Source: Actinomycetes bacterium
Lineage (GTDB): Bacteria; Actinomycetota; Actinomycetes; Actinomycetales; Microbacteriaceae
NCBI GenBank assembly: GCA_023450335.1
Contig: JAEXHA010000104.1
Span: 1 to 8,945, forward strand
Length of the DNA: 8,945 nucleotides
Direction: 5' to 3'
A model generated the notes under the pieces. It saw only the letters and a program-made list of their open reading frames with translations, had not been told where the DNA came from and did not search any database. A program made the position numbers and the translations under genes. The first letter of the stretch is position 1. Each line of letters begins with the position of its first letter. Shown one piece after another: positions 1-5,257 of this stretch.

Positions 1-75
1 CCGCCCACTCCTGTACGAGCCGCCCACATTCGGACGGTACGCAATTGGGCGGCTCGGACACAGGTAGGCGGCTCG
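1..75. repeat. Large symmetric inverted repeat with paired 19-bp-spaced sub-sites
   Basis: Positions 1-26 and the reverse complement of 46-71 match at 21 of 26 positions without gaps. This includes a perfect 11-bp core, CGAGCCGCCCA at 16-26 against TGGGCGGCTCG at 46-56. Each arm also contains the short motif twice, 19 bp apart (CCGCCCAC at 1-8 and 20-27; GGCGGCTCG at 48-56 and 67-75). The whole is therefore four similar sub-sites symmetric about position 36. It may extend left of the window. Possible readings are a multi-site operator for a gene to the left, an intergenic repeat family, or the end of a mobile element. No coding gene is visible in 1-144. Confidence 0.6.
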
Positions 76-120
76 CGATGGGGTGCGGTGGGCGCAGCGG
101 GGCCGTGGGTGCGGGTGCGT

Positions 121-156
121 GACGCCGGGGCCTGGGGCGGGGAGTCAGCCGGCGTC
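121..156 (-). terminator. Inverted repeat straddling the regulator's stop codon
   Basis: GACGCCGG (121-128) and CCGGCGTC (149-156) are perfect 8-bp inverted repeats around a 20-nt loop. The loop includes the stop codon (145-147) of the minus-strand TetR gene. There is no T-tract, so it is a weak terminator candidate at best and may be chance in this GC-rich DNA. Confidence 0.25.
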
Positions 157-798
157 GACGGTGGCCGCGAGCGCGGCGTCGGCGCCGGCGGCCAGCAGCC
201 GGGTGCGCACCGCGGCGGCCGCGCGCCTGTACGGCTCCTCGTGGGCGTGCAGCAGGGATCGGGTATTGGCCGCCTCGAGGATGGCGGTGATCTCGAACGC
301 GAGCTGGCGGGCGTCGTCGAGCAGCGGGAGCTCACCCGCAGCGGCGGCGTGCTCGGCACAGATGGTGAGGTAGTCCTCCCACGCGGTGGTCGCTTCGGCG
401 ATGGCATCGCGCACCGGGCCCGGCTTGGCATCGACTTCGACGGATGCGGCGACGAAGAAGCAGCCCCCGCGGAACACGCGCTGCCGCGAGTACGCGAACC
501 ACGCGGTGAGCAGCGCGCACAGCCGTTGCAGCCCCTGGGGTGTTCCCGAGCGCGCAGGGGCGATGACCGTGTCGATGAAGATCTGACGCGCGGCCGCGAC
601 CGTGGCCAGCTGCAGTTGCTCCTTCGAGCCGAACAGGGTCGCGATCCCGCTCTTGCTGTGGCCGGTGGCCTCCGACAACCGGCCGATCGTCAGCCCGTCG
701 AGGCCCTCGACCGACGCCGTGTGAACGGCGCGGGAGAGGATCGCGCGGCGCGATTCGTCGCCCCGCGCGCGGCGGCCGTCGATCTCCCCTTGTGACAT
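145..798 (-). CDS. TetR/AcrR-family transcriptional regulator
   Basis: 217-residue TetR-type repressor, the usual length for the family. Residues about 16-62 form the N-terminal DNA-binding domain. The helix-turn-helix core reads LTIGRLSEATGHSKSGIATL, followed by the typical FGSKEQL stretch leading into the linker helix. The rest is an all-helical ligand-binding and dimerisation domain; its GGCFFVAASVE...GPVRDAI pattern is common in actinobacterial TetR proteins of unknown ligand. The gene is divergent from an alpha/beta hydrolase across 75 bp that contain two palindromic sites, so it probably represses both itself and the hydrolase. That is the classical TetR arrangement and is inferred, not shown. 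The ATG at 798 is the first possible start. A GGAGG at 799-803 touches it with no spacer, and a TANNNT box (TACGGT, 815-810) lies 11 nt upstream, so the 5' leader may be very short. The inducer cannot be predicted. Confidence 0.9.
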   Translation of the reverse strand: MSQGEIDGRRARGDESRRAILSRAVHTASVEGLDGLTIGRLSEATGHSKSGIATLFGSKEQLQLATVAAARQIFIDTVIAPARSGTPQGLQRLCALLTAWFAYSRQRVFRGGCFFVAASVEVDAKPGPVRDAIAEATTAWEDYLTICAEHAAAAGELPLLDDARQLAFEITAILEAANTRSLLHAHEEPYRRAAAAVRTRLLAAGADAALAATVDAG

Positions 799-809
799 CC
801 TCCGAGGTT

Positions 810-853
810 ACCGTACGATCGTTCGTGCCTATACGTACGACCGTGCGTATACC
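810..853. promoter_or_regulatory. Tandem palindromic operators in the divergent TetR/hydrolase promoter
   Basis: Two near-identical sites occur at 812-827 (CGTACGATCGTTCGTG) and 834-849 (CGTACGACCGTGCGTA), offset by 22 bp, close to two helical turns. The first is a 14-bp palindrome (812-825) with one mismatched pair around a perfect ACGATCGT. The second lies in a 22-bp imperfect palindrome (830-851) whose outer arms are TATACG and CGTATA. They overlap a minus-strand TACGGT box (815-810) for the regulator and a TATACC box (848-853) suitable as the hydrolase -10. I see no convincing -35. Binding by the adjacent TetR protein is inferred from family behaviour and position. Confidence 0.75.
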
Positions 854-873
854 CAGTTCGAGAGGCGTACGCA

Positions 874-1758
874 ATGAAGTTGTCGGCCGTGGCCACCGTG
901 GCATCCCTGCGTCTGATGGGGGTGCTGGCTCCGCCGTCGTGGGGTGCCGCGCTCGCTTTGCCCGCGCTCATGGCGGTGGCCCGACCCGCTCCGGTCGCGC
1001 CCGACGACGAAGCGACCATGTGGCGTGCACGACGGTCTCGCCTGCGCGTGCGCGGCGTCGACGGTAACGGCGCCGAGGTCGTCACCTACGAGTGGGGCAG
1101 CGGCGATCGCACCGTGGTGCTCGTGCACGGCTGGAACGGCCGTGCCAGCCAGTTCGCCACGCTCGCGCGCGAGCTGGTCGCGGAAGGCTATCGCGTCGTC
1201 GCGTTCGATGCCCCCGCCCACGGCGCCTCATCGGGTCGGCGCACCTACATCCACGACTGGACGGACGCGCTGGACGGACTGCAGCGTGACCACGGCGCAT
1301 TCGAGATGGTCATCGGGCATTCTTTCGGCGCTCTCGCGGCGGTCGTCGCCGCGGCGGCGGGGCTGGAGACGAGGAGCCTGGTGACCATTGCGGCGCCGGC
1401 CGGCCCCGACACGTTGTTGACGCAGTTCCAGCGGCTGGCGGGGTACTCGCCGCGCATCACCCCTGCGCTGCGGCGCCGATTCGCCGCCCGCTACTTTCCC
1501 GAACAGCCCGACCCCTTACCGCGCTTGTCGGCGGAGCAGGTCGCGCTGGCGCCGGACATGGCGGTGCTGGTCGTCCACGACGAGGACGATCGGATGGTGC
1601 CCTTCGGTGATGCTGAACGCATCGTCGCGGCGCACCCGGCCGCGCGCATGATGCGCACTCGCGGCCTGGGTCACAACCGGATGTTGCGCGACGACATCCT
1701 GCTCGACGCGGTCATCGGGTTCGGCTCGGGCCTCCCCGCGCGGATGCCGGTGCCGTGA
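874..1758 (+). CDS. Alpha/beta hydrolase, TetR-linked
   Basis: 294-residue alpha/beta-hydrolase-fold protein, expected to cleave an ester, amide or similar bond; the substrate is unknown. Visible family signatures are the oxyanion-hole strand VVLVHGWNG (81-89), the nucleophile elbow GHSFG with Ser150, a late acidic stretch HDEDDRMVP (235-243) giving the catalytic Asp (238 or 239), and GLGHNRML with His267. The triad is therefore complete. The first 40 residues are mildly hydrophobic and helical but do not look like a clean signal peptide, so a cytoplasmic or loosely membrane-associated location is likely. The ATG at 874 is preceded by AGAGG (861-865) at 8-nt spacing, which supports this start. 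The gene is divergent from the TetR regulator and shares its operator region, so expression is probably released by a small molecule that the hydrolase or its pathway acts on. No co-transcribed partner follows. Confidence 0.88.
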   Translation: MKLSAVATVASLRLMGVLAPPSWGAALALPALMAVARPAPVAPDDEATMWRARRSRLRVRGVDGNGAEVVTYEWGSGDRTVVLVHGWNGRASQFATLARELVAEGYRVVAFDAPAHGASSGRRTYIHDWTDALDGLQRDHGAFEMVIGHSFGALAAVVAAAAGLETRSLVTIAAPAGPDTLLTQFQRLAGYSPRITPALRRRFAARYFPEQPDPLPRLSAEQVALAPDMAVLVVHDEDDRMVPFGDAERIVAAHPAARMMRTRGLGHNRMLRDDILLDAVIGFGSGLPARMPVP

Positions 1759-1787
1759 CCGGCGGGCGATCTCTCAGGGTCGGCCTG

Positions 1788-1793
1788 TAGAGT
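1788..1793 (+). promoter_or_regulatory. Predicted -10 box of the helicase transcription unit
   Basis: TAGAGT fits the actinobacterial TANNNT -10 consensus and lies 29 bp past the hydrolase stop codon. Transcription would start at about 1800, just where the foldable leader begins (1801). No clear -35 is visible, which is common in high-GC actinobacteria. Confidence 0.45.
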
Positions 1794-1799
1794 AGGGCA

Positions 1800-1963
1800 G
1801 TCGGCTCTGGACACCGCGTGCTGCGCGGATGGGTTTGTGAGTCCAAGGGGCCGATGGTGGGAGCGAATCCGCTCCGACGACCATCACTGTGAATGGCCCC
1901 CGGCCGACGATATGTCCGGGTAACTCCATGCCGCGTGTGCGGCCGCGTTCCGGCGCGACTTGA
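1800..1963 (+). promoter_or_regulatory. Structured 5' leader RNA of the DEAD-box helicase (candidate cis-regulatory RNA)
   Basis: The roughly 205 nt between the predicted start of transcription and the helicase ATG hold no credible gene, but they fold well by eye. Closing stem: TCGGC (1801-1805) with GCCGA (1903-1907). First arm: TGGAC (1808-1812) with GTCCA (1841-1845), enclosing CCGCG/CGCGG (1814-1818/1824-1828). Second arm: GGGGCC/GGCCCC (1847-1852/1895-1900), stacked on GATGGT/ACCATC (1853-1858/1880-1885) and GGAGCG/CGCTCC (1860-1865/1870-1875) with an AATC loop. Together these make a three-way junction. A further hairpin CCGC/GCGG follows at 1931-1942. I do not recognise a named riboswitch class. 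The leader could act as a cold or structure sensor that lets the helicase control its own mRNA; that is inference. Confidence 0.55.
1928..1963 (+). CDS. Possible 11-codon upstream ORF in the helicase leader
   Basis: An ATG at 1928 opens MPRVRPRSGAT and stops at TGA 1961-1963. Three of its eleven residues are arginine and two are proline. It lies between the folded leader and the helicase start, 42 nt upstream of the main ATG. No good ribosome binding site precedes it (CTCC only). It could be a small leader peptide affecting helicase translation, or simply a chance ORF; chance is more likely. Confidence 0.15.
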   Translation: MPRVRPRSGAT

Positions 1964-1973
1964 GGAGTGCTGT

Positions 1974-1985
1974 TCTCGCGCGAGA
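1974..1985 (+). repeat. 12-bp perfect palindrome just upstream of the helicase ribosome binding site
   Basis: TCTCGCGCGAGA is self-complementary and ends 7 nt before the Shine-Dalgarno GAAGGA (1993-1998). In the mRNA it could form a small hairpin or a dimerising site next to the ribosome landing region. Confidence 0.35.
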
Positions 1986-2005
1986 CAACCCAGAAGGACA
2001 CCACC

Positions 2006-4144
2006 ATGCCCAAGAACAAGAAGCCCGCTGGCAGCCGAGCTCAGAGCTTCGAGCCGCGCTACGGCAAGAAGACCGCCTACCAGGATGCCAAGCGTCGCCC
2101 GGGTCAGGCATCGGCCGGCAAGCCGGGGAGCAAGAGCCCGAGTCATCGCGGCTACCGCGCCGAAGAGGGGACGGCTCCCGCGAAGAAGCAGCGCTGGACT
2201 GCGCAGGAGCGCGCCGGCCGCGATGAGGCCCGCGGCATCCGCACCCACGCCCACGGCGGCCGTGACGACCGTGCGCCCCGCTCGTTCGACGACCGTCCCA
2301 AGCGGAGCTTCGACGACCGTCCGCGTCGCGATGACCGCCCCGCGCGTTCGTATGATGATCGTCCCGCGCGCTCGTATGACGACCGTCCGCGTCGCGATGA
2401 CCGTCCGACCCGTTCGTTCGACGACCGTCCGAAGCGGAGCTTCGATGACCTTCCCCGCCGGTCCTTCGACGAGCGTCCCGCGCGTTCGTTCGATGACCGT
2501 CCCCGCCGGGATGACCGTCCCGCCCGTTCGTTCGACGATCGTCCTCGCCGGTCCTTCGACGACCGCCCCGCCCGTGACGACCGTCCGGCTCGTTCGTTCG
2601 AGGACCGCCCGAAGCGCAGCTTCGATGACCGTCCCCGTCGGTCCTTCGACGACCGTCCGAAGCGGAGCTTCGATGACCGTCCCCGCCGCGACGACCGTCC
2701 CGCGCGTTCGTTCGAGGACCGCCCGCGCCGCGATGACCGTCCCGCGCGTTCCTACGACGACCGTCCCCGCCGCAGCTTCGATGACCGTCCCCGCCGCAGC
2801 TTCGACGACCGGCCGCGTCGGGACGACCGTCCCCGCCGTGAGGAGCGGCCGAACCGCTCCGACTGGAACGCCGACGCGAAGGCGAAGGCACACGAGGAGC
2901 ATGTCGACGTCGTCCACGAGAAGCTGCAGGCCGAGGCCGTCCAGGCCGAAGAGGTGGCCGGTGTGACGTTCTCGAGCCTCGGGCTCGGCGACAACATCGT
3001 GCGTGCGCTGGCCGACATGGGCGCGGCCTCCCCGTTCCCGATCCAGTCCGCGACGATCGCGCCGATCCTCGAGGGCCGTGACGTCCTCGCCCGCGGCCGC
3101 ACCGGCTCGGGCAAGACCATCGCCTTCGGCGCACCCCTGGTGGAGTCGATCCTGCGCAGCCAGGCCGGCCAGCGCCGCGAGTTCGGCCGCAAGCCGAAGG
3201 CGCTCGTCCTCGCCCCCACGCGCGAGCTCGCGCTGCAGATCGACCGCACCATTCAGCCGATCGCCCGCAGCGTCGGGCTGTTCACCACCCAGATCTACGG
3301 CGGCGTGCCCCAGGCACGTCAGGTCGGTGCGCTCAAGAAGGGCGTCGACATCATCATCGGCACCCCCGGCCGCATCGAAGACCTCGTGGAGCAGGGCAAG
3401 CTCGACCTCTCCGAGGTGCGCATCGCCGTACTCGACGAGGCCGACCACATGAGCGAGCTCGGCTTCCTCGAGCCGATGCAGCGCATCCTGCGCCTGGTCG
3501 AAGACGGCGCCCAGAAGCTGCTGTTCTCGGCCACGCTCGACCGTGAGGTCGCGGCCCTGGTCGACGAGTTCCTCGTCGAGCCGGCCGTGTACGAGGTCGC
3601 CGGCGAAGACCAGGACTCGGGCACCATCGACCACCGCGTGCTCGTCATCGACCACCGCGACAAGGCTGAGATCCTGACGTCGCTGGTCGACCGGGCGGGC
3701 AAGACGCTCGTCTTCGCCCGCACCCGTGCCTACGCCGAGATGCTCGCCGAGCAGTTCGAGGACGCCGGCATCCGCGCCGTCGCCCTGCACGGCGATCTCA
3801 ACCAGGCCAAGCGCACGCGCAACCTCGAGCGCCTCACCTCGGGCCGCGTCGATGTGCTGGTGGCCACCGATGTCGCCGCCCGTGGCATCCATGTGGATGA
3901 CATCGACCTGGTGATCCAGGCCGACGCGCCCGACGAGTACAAGACGTACCTGCACCGTTCGGGCCGCACCGGCCGTGCGGGCCGCTCGGGCACGGTCGTC
4001 ACGCTGATCACCCGTCAGCGCCGCCGCCGCATGACCGAGATGCTCGACCGTGCCGAGATCGACGCGCCGTTCGATGAGGCGCGTATCGGCGACGACGTGC
4101 TCGAGGAGCTGGCCGGTCGCCAGCTCGCCGACGTCGACGCCTGA
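2006..4144 (+). CDS. DEAD-box ATP-dependent RNA helicase with long repetitive RD-rich N-terminal tail
   Basis: 712-residue RNA helicase that unwinds or remodels RNA using ATP in the cytoplasm; the family acts in cold adaptation, ribosome assembly and RNA decay. Core motifs in order: Q-motif region F322 with PFPIQ (343-347), motif I GRTGSGKT (364-371), Ia PTRELALQ (404-411), Ib TPGR (453-456), II DEAD (477-480), III SAT (508-510), Va TDVAARGIHV (621-630) and VI HRSGRTGRAGR (650-660). All catalytic residues are intact. The first 85 residues are basic, residues 86-281 are a low-complexity repeat tail, and 290-316 are acidic and probably helical. Unlike DeaD/RhlE proteins with C-terminal extensions, the accessory RNA-binding tail here is N-terminal. 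ATG 2006 is chosen because GAAGGA (1993-1998) sits 7 nt upstream; an in-frame GTG at 1967 is less likely. The gene stands alone between its own leader and a strong terminator. Confidence 0.95.
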   Translation: MPKNKKPAGSRAQSFEPRYGKKTAYQDAKRRPGQASAGKPGSKSPSHRGYRAEEGTAPAKKQRWTAQERAGRDEARGIRTHAHGGRDDRAPRSFDDRPKRSFDDRPRRDDRPARSYDDRPARSYDDRPRRDDRPTRSFDDRPKRSFDDLPRRSFDERPARSFDDRPRRDDRPARSFDDRPRRSFDDRPARDDRPARSFEDRPKRSFDDRPRRSFDDRPKRSFDDRPRRDDRPARSFEDRPRRDDRPARSYDDRPRRSFDDRPRRSFDDRPRRDDRPRREERPNRSDWNADAKAKAHEEHVDVVHEKLQAEAVQAEEVAGVTFSSLGLGDNIVRALADMGAASPFPIQSATIAPILEGRDVLARGRTGSGKTIAFGAPLVESILRSQAGQRREFGRKPKALVLAPTRELALQIDRTIQPIARSVGLFTTQIYGGVPQARQVGALKKGVDIIIGTPGRIEDLVEQGKLDLSEVRIAVLDEADHMSELGFLEPMQRILRLVEDGAQKLLFSATLDREVAALVDEFLVEPAVYEVAGEDQDSGTIDHRVLVIDHRDKAEILTSLVDRAGKTLVFARTRAYAEMLAEQFEDAGIRAVALHGDLNQAKRTRNLERLTSGRVDVLVATDVAARGIHVDDIDLVIQADAPDEYKTYLHRSGRTGRAGRSGTVVTLITRQRRRRMTEMLDRAEIDAPFDEARIGDDVLEELAGRQLADVDA
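2261..2848 (+). repeat. Coding tandem repeat: about 25 degenerate RSFDDRP / RRDDRP units
   Basis: Residues 86-281 of the helicase consist of [DE][DE]RP units joined by linkers such as RSF, RSY, KRSF and RR, built almost only from R, D, P, S, F/Y and A/K. At DNA level the units share long near-identical stretches, for example CGTTCGATGACCGTCCC-like blocks. The array can thus expand or contract by recombination or slippage. The alternating Arg and Asp with regular Phe/Tyr predicts an intrinsically disordered, RNA-binding, possibly condensate-forming tail (inference). Confidence 0.9.
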
Positions 4145-4156
4145 GCGTCACCCTTC

Positions 4157-4192
4157 GACAGCGCCGGGAGCCTTCGGGCCTCCGGCGCTGTC
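4157..4192 (+). terminator. Strong hairpin terminator of the helicase unit
   Basis: GACAGCGCCGG (4157-4167) pairs perfectly with CCGGCGCTGTC (4182-4192). After two mismatches, three inner pairs close on a TTCG tetraloop. The hairpin begins 13 nt after the helicase stop. There is no U-tract, which is usual for actinobacterial intrinsic terminators. Confidence 0.75.
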
Positions 4193-4233
4193 GCCTGTGC
4201 GGCGATCGACGGACGCGCAGTAGCGCCCACGCC

Positions 4234-4252
4234 CGCGGGGGCGCCCGCGTTT
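4234..4252 (+). terminator. Second, weaker hairpin with short T run
   Basis: CGCGGG (4234-4239) pairs with CCCGCG (4244-4249) around a GGCG loop and is followed by TTT. It may back up the stronger hairpin 42 bp upstream or insulate the next promoter. The rest of 4193-4300 shows nothing recognisable. Confidence 0.35.
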
Positions 4253-4300
4253 GTCGACATCTCGCGCCACGCGCGTCGGGTGTGACGCCTCCGTCATCCG

Positions 4301-4315
4301 TAGGGTGAGAGGGTG
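4301..4315 (+). promoter_or_regulatory. -10 box and leaderless start for the beta-lactamase-fold gene
   Basis: TAGGGT (4301-4306) matches TANNNT and is followed after six bases by the GTG start codon at 4313. That is the spacing expected if transcription begins at the first base of the codon. A GAGAGG abuts the GTG with no spacer and so is poorly placed to act as a Shine-Dalgarno. Leaderless mRNAs are common in actinobacteria. Confidence 0.55.
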
Positions 4316-5131
4316 CCGTCCATCGAACCCGCCGCCGTGCGTTGGAGCGTCCACGCGTTTCGGGTCGATCAGCCCGAGCGGCCGATCATCAACGAGAACC
4401 CCGACCTCGTACTGCCCTCCGCCAGCACGGCGAAGATCCTGGTGCTGCTCGCCGTGGCGCTCGGCATCGAGCGCGGCGACCTCGCGGCCGACGAGCTCCT
4501 CGAGCGCAGCAGCGTCGACCCGGTCGCCGACTCCGGCATCTGGCAGCATTTGGATGCCGCAGCCCTCACCCTGCATGACGCCGCCACGCTCGTGGGATTG
4601 TGCTCCGACAACCTCGCCACCAACGCGCTGATCGCGCGGCTGGGTGGGCTCACGCCTGTCGCTGCCGTCGCCGCGGAGCTGGCGATCACCGGCCTCGCTC
4701 TGCACGACATCGTGCGTGATGAACGCACAGCCGAACATCGGGCGACGCTCAGCACCGGCAGCGCACGCGGATACGCCACGCTCATGGCCCGCCTCGTGCG
4801 AGCCGACGGCATCCCGGCATCAGTCGCCGCGCGCGTGCTCGCGTGGCTCTCGCTCGGAGTGGATCACAGCATGGTCGCCGCGGCCTTCGGCCTCGATCCG
4901 CTCGCGCACCAGAGACCCGATCGCGGCTTCACAGTGATCAACAAGACCGGAACCGACGAGGGTGTGAGAGTGGATGCCGGTGTCGTCAGCGCCGGCGACC
5001 GCACGATCGCTTACGCGTGCCTGGCGCATTGGCCGGCCGATGTCGCCGGCACCGAACGCGATCACGTGCTCGCGGAGATGCGCAGTATCGGCGAGCGACT
5101 GCGCGCCGAACTCGCCCCGAGCGGCCCCTGA
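4313..5131 (+). CDS. Class A beta-lactamase-fold serine hydrolase, no signal peptide
   Basis: 272-residue protein with the three active-site elements of the class A beta-lactamase / penicillin-recognising fold: S38-T-A-K41 (SxxK), S98-D-N100 (SDN) and K211-T-G213 (KTG). The 60-residue gap between SxxK and SDN equals that of true class A enzymes. The omega-loop is not canonical: where ExxLN is expected there is DERTAEH (136-142), with a candidate Glu137 but no Asn, so efficient deacylation of beta-lactams is doubtful. There is no signal peptide, Tat motif or lipobox at the N-terminus (MPSIEPAAVRWSVHAF), which argues for a cytoplasmic protein and against a resistance role. It could be a stand-alone esterase, amidase or peptidase. 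The GTG at 4313 is supported by a leaderless-type -10 box. It has no operon partner; the chitinase follows 126 bp later under its own control region. Confidence 0.82.
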   Translation: MPSIEPAAVRWSVHAFRVDQPERPIINENPDLVLPSASTAKILVLLAVALGIERGDLAADELLERSSVDPVADSGIWQHLDAAALTLHDAATLVGLCSDNLATNALIARLGGLTPVAAVAAELAITGLALHDIVRDERTAEHRATLSTGSARGYATLMARLVRADGIPASVAARVLAWLSLGVDHSMVAAAFGLDPLAHQRPDRGFTVINKTGTDEGVRVDAGVVSAGDRTIAYACLAHWPADVAGTERDHVLAEMRSIGERLRAELAPSGP

Positions 5132-5189
5132 TCCGAGCCGCCCCTTCCGCGGCCACGCGATTCCTGCCAGAATGGTCCCAATCTATTTG

Positions 5190-5206
5190 TTAGGAATCCT
5201 TCCTAA
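5190..5206 (+). promoter_or_regulatory. 17-bp palindromic operator upstream of the chitinase
   Basis: TTAGGAA (5190-5196) and TTCCTAA (5200-5206) form a perfect 7-bp inverted repeat around TCC. It is an AT-rich island in otherwise GC-rich DNA, 51 bp before the chitinase start. It overlaps a TAATAG box (5204-5209) that could be the -10, so a bound repressor would block transcription. It does not resemble the DasR site of Streptomyces chitinase genes. A sugar-responsive ROK or LacI-type regulator is plausible but is inference. Confidence 0.7.
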
Positions 5207-5247
5207 TAGGGATGCCGGAGCACCGTCGCTGCGGCACGCAAACGATC

Positions 5248-5254
5248 GAAGGAG
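5248..5254 (+). promoter_or_regulatory. Ribosome binding site that bears on the chitinase start
   Basis: GAAGGAG is a near-perfect Shine-Dalgarno. It is 3 nt from GTG 5258 and 6 nt from the next codon, TTG 5261. The spacing slightly favours TTG as the true start, which would shorten the signal peptide by one residue only. Confidence 0.6.
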
Positions 5255-5257
5255 CTC

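Noticed and set aside
1967..2005. GTG 1967 as helicase start, adding 13 residues
   Set aside because: The GAGG before it touches the codon, whereas ATG 2006 has GAAGGA at 7-nt spacing and opens the basic MPKNKK tail expected for these helicases.
2261..2848. Possible CRISPR-like or satellite repeat array
   Set aside because: The repeats are degenerate, lack unique spacers of constant length, keep reading frame throughout and encode a low-complexity protein tail.
1712..3955. A 747-codon open frame antisense to the helicase and hydrolase end
   Set aside because: It mirrors the helicase gene with its strong GC codon bias and repeats. The protein has no family signature, its repeat region is the complement of the RSFDDRP codons, and the plus strand has complete helicase motifs with a good ribosome binding site.
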